This document shows positions 57,865 to 64,000 of a stretch of 64,000 nt of DNA, piece by piece. Below the pieces are notes generated by a model. It was not told the DNA's origin. It worked only from the letters and a program-made list of their open reading frames with translations, and ran no database searches. This DNA is from Adiantum capillus-veneris. Lineage: Eukaryota > Streptophyta > Polypodiopsida > Polypodiales > Pteridaceae. The position numbers and the translations under genes were made by a program. The number at the start of each line of letters is the position of its first letter. Within the stretch, counting starts at the first letter, position 1. Where the stretch lies: NCBI GenBank assembly GCA_014529385.2, contig CM043967.1:80986278-81050277 (forward strand), written 5' to 3'.

Positions 57865-58104
57865 TTGTGTGTAAGTATGGATGCCAATAATGAGAATGAT
57901 GATCCCCGCATGTTTGCTTTCCATTTTGTGCGTCATATCCGTGTGAATATTTGTATTGATAGAAAAATCTTTTATCAGCAAAGAATAGCCCTGTTGTTTG
58001 GAGCCGAGAGACTTGGGGAAATCTTGCGCTCTCCTCATCCTGTCATTCTACCCTTACTAGACTATTACCATTCCTTTGATGTGTCGATCTTCATCCTATT
58101 TTGA
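57865..58104 (+). CDS. Element F accessory protein 2, ~75 residues
   Basis: The product (likely start MDANNENDDPRMF) contains HIRVNICIDRKIFYQQRIAL and ends LLDYYHSFDVSIFILF. Element G encodes the same short protein at about 23400-23600 with the same end. It could be a separate protein or the second half of accessory protein 1 after a frameshift. No domain is recognised. Confidence 0.5.
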   Translation: MCVSMDANNENDDPRMFAFHFVRHIRVNICIDRKIFYQQRIALLFGAERLGEILRSPHPVILPLLDYYHSFDVSIFILF

Positions 58105-58177
58105 GCTAAGTTGTGCTAAAGCTCCAAATCGTAATTACCATACTCTATTTTAAAATAAATTGGAGCTGTTTGTGTAA

Positions 58178-58990
58178 TTGTTTACTCTCTCACTTATGGC
58201 CTTCCCTAATTTTTATGGTAAGCCTGGGGAGGTTGCTCCAGACTTTTTGGATAATTTGGAAATGGCCTTTCTGGTATCGGGAAGGGATGACGAAGCTACT
58301 AAGTTAAGGGCCTTTCCTTTGGTCTTGAGGGAAGGTGCAAAATTATGGTATCAAACTTTGGCACCTGAAGAAAGAAGAGACTGGGAGTCCTTAAAGATGG
58401 CCTTCATCGAAGAATTTCGCCGCCATGAGCCTCCATAGGAGATATGGAGACAGCTCTTAGAGCTACGCCAAACATCACCCAATGACTATAGAAGCTATGA
58501 AGGAAAGTTTTCCAACCTGTGGGAGAAATGGTGTGCATCACTAGGTGAAGGAGAAAGGGCGCCAGAATGCCTAAAGAAGGACTGTTTCCTGGCAGGGCTT
58601 TACCCCATCCTTCGAGAAAAGGTAAAAGGTAAATTCCCAGATACCTTTGATAAAGCTATGACTTATGCAAGGGAGAAGGATAGGAAGTTAAAATTCCAAG
58701 CTCAACTACAAGGGGGAATGGAGCCTCCACCGCTAGCTCAACCTATGGCAAGGGTAGTAGCAGGGACAGGAGCAACAGACCAAGAGTCCTCTCAACAAGA
58801 ATTACTTCAACAAATCACCAATCAACTAGAGAGTCTGTCCATCAATCTGGTTCAAGGTGTAAGGGCTCCCCAGCCAGGAAATGAATGAAATAGACAAGAA
58901 GGACAAAGGCAAGCACGTGAGTACATTTGTTACAACTGTGGAGAGGTAGGTCACGGCATGTATTATTGCCCCCATCCACGACGCTATCAA
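58178..58990 (+). pseudogene. Element F gag
   Basis: The start is probably ATG 58196 (MAFPNFYGKPGEVAPDFLDN). Gag motifs: LRAFPLVLREGAKLWYQTLA, FSNLWEKW, KKDCFLAGLYPILREKVKGK. The frame is interrupted by TAG 58436 and TGA 58886 but never shifts. A zinc knuckle CYNCGEVGHGMYYC lies at about 58933-58974. A proline-rich region follows. The stops mean this copy cannot make full Gag unless they are read through. Confidence 0.85.
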
Positions 58991-60592
58991 GGAAATGGTA
59001 ATCAAAGACGGTCTCCTCGCCAGCAAGTCACTCCTCCTCGAGCTAGGCCACTAAATGGACAAAATGCACACGTGGCTCCACCAATCCAAATATTGAGACC
59101 CCCTCCTCCACCACCACAAGCACCAGCAGAGATCCCTCCACTACCATCGGGAGGGGAGGACAGGGCTGTCTCTGTCATAAGTCTTGACAATGGTAAGGAT
59201 AAAGGGAAAGAAAAAATGGAGGAAGCTGTTGCCATGCCAATAAAGAGAGTTAGGAGACAAAGAAATGATGAAATGGAAGCTTCAAAGCCGGATAAAGGGA
59301 ATGAGGGTTCCTCCCAAGTGATAGGAGACAAGAAAAGGAAGAGTAGGTCAAGGAGGCACATAGGAGTAGAAGACTTTCCACTTGGGGTAGGATCCATACC
59401 TTACGACCTGGTAGCAGATGTGAGGAAGCAAGGACCAAAGATTTCATGGCAGCAACTCCTCCACCTTTCCCCAAAGATGCGTAGAACCTGGTCTAAGACG
59501 GTCAGCACCAGGAGGGCTAAGGCAAAGTCAGTTGGCTCTATTAGTGCAAGACGCATGAAGGATATCGTGCCAGTCATTGATGCAGAGATTAAGAGTCAGC
59601 GAGTCTCCAATGTGTACATAGATGGTGGAGCCGAAATTTGTGTTATGACAGAGAAATTAATGCACAGGTTGGGTTTGGAAGTAAACGAGCAAACTTCCTT
59701 ACAAGCTAAGATGGCAAATAATGTAAGGGTGGCTTGTGTGGGAAAGGTTAATGGAGTGAAGGTTTCAGCTTTTGGTGTGGCAATCTCAATTGATGCTTAT
59801 GTGATCCCAACTAAGGGGGAGGGCTATCCGCTAATCCTTGGAAGACCTTGGCTTATGGCTATGAAAGCTAGGCAAGATTGGGAGACAGGTTCCCTTGAGT
59901 TGTGACCAAATCATAAGGTAGGTGGCAAGCAACAAAAAATTGTGTATGACATGAAGCAGGGTAGACAACAAGACCTAGAGATGGAGACTTCTATGGATGA
60001 ATGGAGCACAAGCAGCTGCTCTTCATCTGAGGATGAGTCATCTGAGGATGAGTCATCTGAGGAGGATGCTAGCTCTTTGGAAGTCATGGGTATAATACTG
60101 CAAAACCCAGAAGGAGAAGGTGGTCAAGACTCTCTAAACAAGGAAGAAGCCACAGGCTTAGAGGAGATGCTAGCTAAGGACCTACTAGAAGAAGAGAGAG
60201 AACCCTATTTGCAGGAACTAAAGAAGCATGCTGGCCTCTTTATAACTGATTACGAGCACATTAAAGGAGTGACGGTAACCCAACACCATATCCAATTAAA
60301 GGAAGGTGCCGTCAACCTTGTTGGTGATGAGGTATTTGCACAGGCTGAAGCTCTAGTAGGTCATGTTTCTGAGTATAAAGAGATGGTTGTGGAGACGTTT
60401 ACAGAGGGTTTGGATACAGGTTTGAAAAGTGATCAGGTTTGCTTGGCTATGCAGCAAGTGGAGGCAAATGGCAGGGTCTTGCTAGGTTATGTGATGCTAT
60501 GGATACATGTGTTATTGGAGGTTGCTTTACATATATTTTTGTGTCAATGGCGAGGTTTTTTGAAGTGGACTATACCATGGAGGGTTCTGTAG
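58991..60592 (+). pseudogene. Element F protease and linker
   Basis: Same frame as gag. The retropepsin site is NVYIDGGAEICVMTEKLMHR (about 59613-59670), a DGGA form, with the second block LILGRPWLMAM (about 59838-59868). A TGA at 59903 is followed by a further open stretch to 60592 rich in acidic residues (SSSEDESSEDESSEEDASS), with a 15-bp repeat coding EDESS. No RT motif follows. Confidence 0.85.
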
Positions 60593-60867
60593 CAGATGGT
60601 AGGATAGCTGCTTATGATTCAGGTTTCTCAAGTGATGGCAAGTATGCTTATAGTGGACACGAAGGATTATGGATGCAAGGTGACGAAGCTCCGTGCTATA
60701 AAGAGCTGGAAGGGTGGCTTTTCTATTGGCCTACAAGTGCAAAGGAAGGCGTGGATATACATGTTTTACAGGTTGATGGCAATGAGCAATGCTTTACTTT
60801 TGATCCAGGTGGATTCTACACAATGCGTGGGGGAGCTTCGAGCTTTCCATTTGACCCTGGAGGGTGA
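60439..60867 (+). CDS. Element F 3' ORF, unknown function
   Basis: In frame 1, overlapping the end of the protease frame. The product contains VSMARFFEVDYTMEGSVADG, GHEGLWMQGDEAPCYKELEG and ends SSFPFDPGG. No domain is recognised. It sits where RT would be expected. A decayed remainder (60868-61260) contains a poly(A) tract and another short frame ending QLVPGG. It might be a captured host fragment or a degenerate pol segment. Confidence 0.4.
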   Translation: MLGYAASGGKWQGLARLCDAMDTCVIGGCFTYIFVSMARFFEVDYTMEGSVADGRIAAYDSGFSSDGKYAYSGHEGLWMQGDEAPCYKELEGWLFYWPTSAKEGVDIHVLQVDGNEQCFTFDPGGFYTMRGGASSFPFDPGG

Positions 60868-61319
60868 TGCAGTAGCAGATGCTTTTTTCTCTATCTCTAT
60901 CCTATCTATATAGCCACTATACTATCATTTTTCTTATACAGTCTATAGCTAGCTCTATGTTATATAATTCTCTCTATACAGTCATCTTTTACCTAAATAA
61001 TACTATGGTTGAGCATGTATGCTCAACGAGGGGTTGGGCAAAAAAAAAAAAAAAAAAAAAGGAAAAAAAGAGAAGAAAAAAAGAGAATGCTACCAGTGAA
61101 AGCGGATATTGACAATGGATGGGGTATGGCTTTCAAGGGTCTAGGAGACCAGTTGTTAGTCATGGATGGATACAATTATTCATCAGAAAGGACTAAACAG
61201 GGTGCATCAGCCAAGAAAGCAGTAACATGGAAAATTCAATTGGTACCAGGTGGGTAAGTATTCAAGAGAACCCTATTGTAGCACAACCTACAGCTAGAGG
61301 CATCAAATACCTCTAGCTT

Positions 61320-61330
61320 AAGGGGGAGGG
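61320..61330 (+). promoter_or_regulatory. Polypurine tract, element F
   Basis: AAGGGGGAGGG followed by CTATA lies directly before the 3' LTR. Confidence 0.8.
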
Positions 61331-61335
61331 CTATA

Positions 61336-62835
61336 TGATGCATGGTTTTTAGGACCCCTTCTGAAGATGCAATAAAGGCACAGTCAGTTGTTGGGGAGAT
61401 GTGGATACTCTAGTCCAAGGGATCTCGAAAGAGAAGAAAAATCTACTTCACAAGCACCAAAGAGTAAAAAGTGCCATGGACAGAAGATACGTGGGAACGA
61501 GCTCTTATGCATGCCTACAACCTATATCTTACAGAATAGCCCATTCTAGGTGTGAATTTCTAGTGAAATTTACACGAGGATGTTCGTGTGGACTCACAGC
61601 ACAACATACTCCGTTTTCACTTTTTTACCGACAGTAAATATAATTTACCTACACTAAATATTTTTCACCTACATGGTAAATACAAATCACTTTTTACCTA
61701 CAGTAACTTGTTTTACCCATGGTAAATATTTTTTACTGCACCATAAGTATTTGGTAGGTAACAGTTCACTGTTACTAGAAGCTGTGATTGGGCATCAACA
61801 ATGCAATTACAGGAGGAGAAAAGGGGAAAATCTTATGGTAAAGGTGAGTCAACAGGGATAAAGACTTTTGAGTTGAAAAGAGACATGCTGATTTTTTCAA
61901 AGAACACATGTCAAAAGAAGCCATGGTTGAGGATTTTTTGAGAATTTGATATTCAGGAGGACCCAGCAGGTCCCCCCCTGACATGTGCAGAACCTCCAGT
62001 TTCAACAGCCACCTTACCTGCTCTTAAATGCTGGTCAAGGCCTTATCCCCATGTGTCACAATCAGAAAAATCAGCATTTACCCTCCCCTCTCACATCACT
62101 CTAGAGAATATCTTGATGGTGACATATCAGGTGACCTCAATCTGTTGACCACCCTAAGCAAAAAGTAACCCCAATCAGCGGATTTAAGCATGTTTACCCC
62201 TAATCCTAAACCCTCTCAGAAACCTATATAAGGAGGCCTTCTCTCACTCAAAACAAACACTTCACCTCCTTCACCAAGCAATGAAGCTATGACGACATTG
62301 CTCACAAAACGAGGAGCTATGGATGGAGCTCTACTCTCTCTCCCTCTCTCTCTCTCTCCCTCTAGTATGCTACATTACTAGCCCTAGAACCTAAATAAGG
62401 AGTCTTCTCTCATGCTCCATGGCCACCATCCTCGCCATCATTCTCTAAGGTATTGATGTGTTGCTAGTAGGATCATACCTACTTGCTGGGTTGATTGTTT
62501 TTGACAAGGGATTATGCCATCCTTGGCTTGCTTCTCTATATCCTTGTTATGTATGATCAGATGCCGTTGTATTGTTAAGCTGATGTATTGTGTATATATA
62601 TGCTACATAAGGCCCCATAAGCTTCGTTTCTATGTGTTTTGCCATATGTTTTGATGCCATCATAATGCCAGAAGTCTCACTTGCCTATGTGCACTATGTG
62701 TGAGGTCCCTAAACCTCTTAATTTAGGGTGGTGCCCCCTTTGTTTTGTTCTTTGCTTGTTTGCATGAGGCGTGGTTTGTGGAGTGTGCACGAGTATAGAG
62801 GCCACCCGATTGCACTGCTCTCTTTCCCGCTATCA
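61336..62835 (+). repeat. Element F 3' LTR
   Basis: Nearly identical to 55321-56819. Differences seen by eye include GAGGA/GTGGA, GAGGTT/GATGTT, AGCAGTG/AGCTGTG, CAACAGG/CAGCAGG, TTTATCC/TTTACCC and CTTTTTCC/CTCTTTCC. Confidence 0.95.
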
Positions 62836-62840
62836 CAGTG

Positions 62841-63481
62841 CTATGCATTTGTTGTGCAAGTGAGGATGATCACATGTGAGCGCGTGCGAGAAAGCCTGAG
62901 TGTAGGGGAGCCCGAGTGCAAGGGAAAGCTTGAGTGTAGGCCTGCTACAGTGCAGGTGAATGAGTGTGCATACGTAGGGTGCTGTGAGCTGTGTCGAGAG
63001 TTTAGCATGAGTAGGTCTGCTGTAGAGGGTTTAGCGTGAGCAGGGCTGCTAAAGAGAGCTCAGTGGAGGCGAGGTATGTTGACACAGGAATGACACCGAG
63101 GTCGAGGTCGCGAGGAAAGAGAGCAATGGGAGGGGTGTACTGAACGCGGCTCGCGTTTAGAGGGAGAGAAAAGAAACGTTGAGGGAAAAAGAATAGAGGC
63201 AAGTCAATAGTCAGGGCCGTATAGGAAATAAAGGATTAAAGCTTTGGGAAAGAGGAAAAAAAAGGAAAAGGAGCTGGTTCACGCAAGCGAAGAGCAAAAT
63301 TAAGTGAAGACTGGTGGATGCGGGAAAATTCAAACTTTGGGAAAGGGGAAAAAAAAGGAAGGAGCTGGTTCACGCGAGCGAAGAGCAAAATCAAGTGAAG
63401 ACCGGTGGATGCGGGAAATTTCAAGCAAATGCTACGTAAAGCATCAAATGAGTACATAGATCACTCAAATTATCTCAAACG
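62841..63481. other. Unassigned sequence with a 93-bp tandem duplication
   Basis: 62841-63060 has loosely repeated GAGTGTAGG/GAGTGCA words. CTTTGGGAAAG(A/G)GGAAAAAAAAGG begins two 93-bp units at 63242 and 63335, ending GGTGGATGCGGGAAA. No credible gene. Confidence 0.6.
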
Positions 63482-63627
63482 TTTTAAAAACAAAACGACT
63501 TAGCACGAAAATTATGCTTAGGCAACACGATGACGGAAAGGGATACAAAGCTATGCGAGTTCGGGGGCATGGGGTTGGGGGGGGGGGAAGAAAGATACAT
63601 GTTTACACCAAACGCGTTTCGCTTTCA
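63482..63627 (-). mobile_element. Second PLE 3' end, truncated inside the hammerhead
   Basis: It matches 50022-50178 base for base over most of its length (TTTTAAAAACAAAACGACTTAGC, GACGGAAAGGGATACAAAGCTATG, the G run, then GTTTACACCAAACGCGTTTC). It keeps the 3' arm of stem I, stem III, GAAA and the 3' half of stem II, and lacks CTGATGA and the 5' arm, so this ribozyme cannot fold. Element C LTR sequence begins at once after it. Confidence 0.9.
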
Positions 63628-64000
63628 AACGAGCATCAAAACAACAAAATTTGTAAAAAATCAAAGAATGAAAGTTGTTTCCTATATTATAGGCTTCAAT
63701 CTCTACATACAGAAATTTTTCAAAATCACGCGTTAACACCTTTAAAAACGACCCCAAAAGTGACTTTCGGGTCAAAAACTTTACTGAACAAAAATGATCA
63801 AAATAGACTTCTACATAGTCGACAAACTTTGAAACAACCAAAACTTCCTAAAAAACCAAAATTTATTATTAAAACACTTCGAAATAAAGTCCTGCTACAT
63901 GGAAGATCTTAAATTCAAACTCCATCAAAAACATCATCCATCTAATTAGTCTTCCTTGAATGATGACCTTATTTATTAAGAACATCAAAGTCTATCCTAC
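63628..64000 (-). repeat. Element C3: LTR fragment of the element C family
   Basis: AACGAGCATCAAAACAACAAA through TCCATCTAATTAGTC matches 17528-17860 and 48894-49220. The last ~20 bases of the window start to differ from the other copies. Confidence 0.85.

Larger units (their letters stand above)
55316..62840 (+). mobile_element. Element F: young non-autonomous gypsy element with CAGTG target duplication
   Basis: LTRs 55321-56819 and 61336-62835 are both about 1.5 kb, start TGATGCATGG, end CGCTATCA and differ at only about a dozen positions by eye. CAGTG lies immediately outside each end (55316-55320 and 62836-62840). The 4.5-kb interior has a primer site, 5' accessory ORFs, gag, protease, a 3' ORF and a polypurine tract. 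RT, RNase H and integrase are absent, so transposition needed enzymes in trans. Confidence 0.95.

Overview
The window looks like a stretch of nuclear intergenic DNA from a land plant with a very large, transposon-filled genome. I found no convincing host gene, tRNA or rRNA in 64 kb. Almost everything recognisable is a nested or broken transposable element, plus microsatellites and minisatellites. The Ty3/gypsy lineages, the CACTA transposase and the tRNA-Asp and tRNA-iMet primer binding sites are plant-like. The Penelope-like element (PLE) argues against a typical angiosperm and fits a fern, lycophyte or gymnosperm; that assignment is inference.

Layout, left to right. Element A (about 455-10156, +) is a Ty3/gypsy element with a tRNA-Asp-type primer site, a very long gag carrying four zinc knuckles, a protease and half an RT. 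Its RNase H and integrase are deleted. It appears to sit inside the 5' LTR of element B (pieces at 1-454 and 10157-17040, +), a decayed chromovirus with gag-PR-RT-RH-INT and a chromodomain remnant. Element C1 (17041-20450, -) is a gypsy element whose LTR directly follows RNase H. Unassigned DNA follows, with a hairpin and a TTATGG-type repeat array (20451-22970). Element G (23085-24890, +) is a gag-bearing relative of element F. Element D (25648-39152, +) has 2-kb LTRs and only gag (TR-GAG type). It is split by nested element E (27788-35831, +), which has 2.3-kb LTRs, gag and an RNase H remnant and itself holds an inverted, diverged LTR and huge (CT)n tracts. A CT-rich LTR lies at 39654-40810. 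A degenerate CACTA transposase follows (40816-45951, -), then a 256-bp tandem array and a field of inverted motifs (46051-47800).

The right third is the most interesting. A second copy of element C (48199-50020, -) abuts a Penelope-like element (about 50022-54870, -). The PLE has a long ORF1-like region, a PLE reverse transcriptase with its recognisable conserved blocks, no visible GIY-YIG endonuclease, and a structurally complete 49-nt hammerhead ribozyme in its 3' region (50153-50201, -). A second PLE 3' end, truncated inside the same ribozyme, lies at 63482-63627 and abuts a third copy of element C. Element F (55321-62835, +) is a young LTR element with near-identical 1.5-kb LTRs and a perfect CAGTG target duplication. 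It encodes gag and protease plus unassigned 5' and 3' ORFs, but no RT or integrase.

Together the elements form a mostly non-autonomous community. Of the LTR elements, only decayed B retains any recognisable integrase, so young F and the C copies were presumably mobilised in trans.
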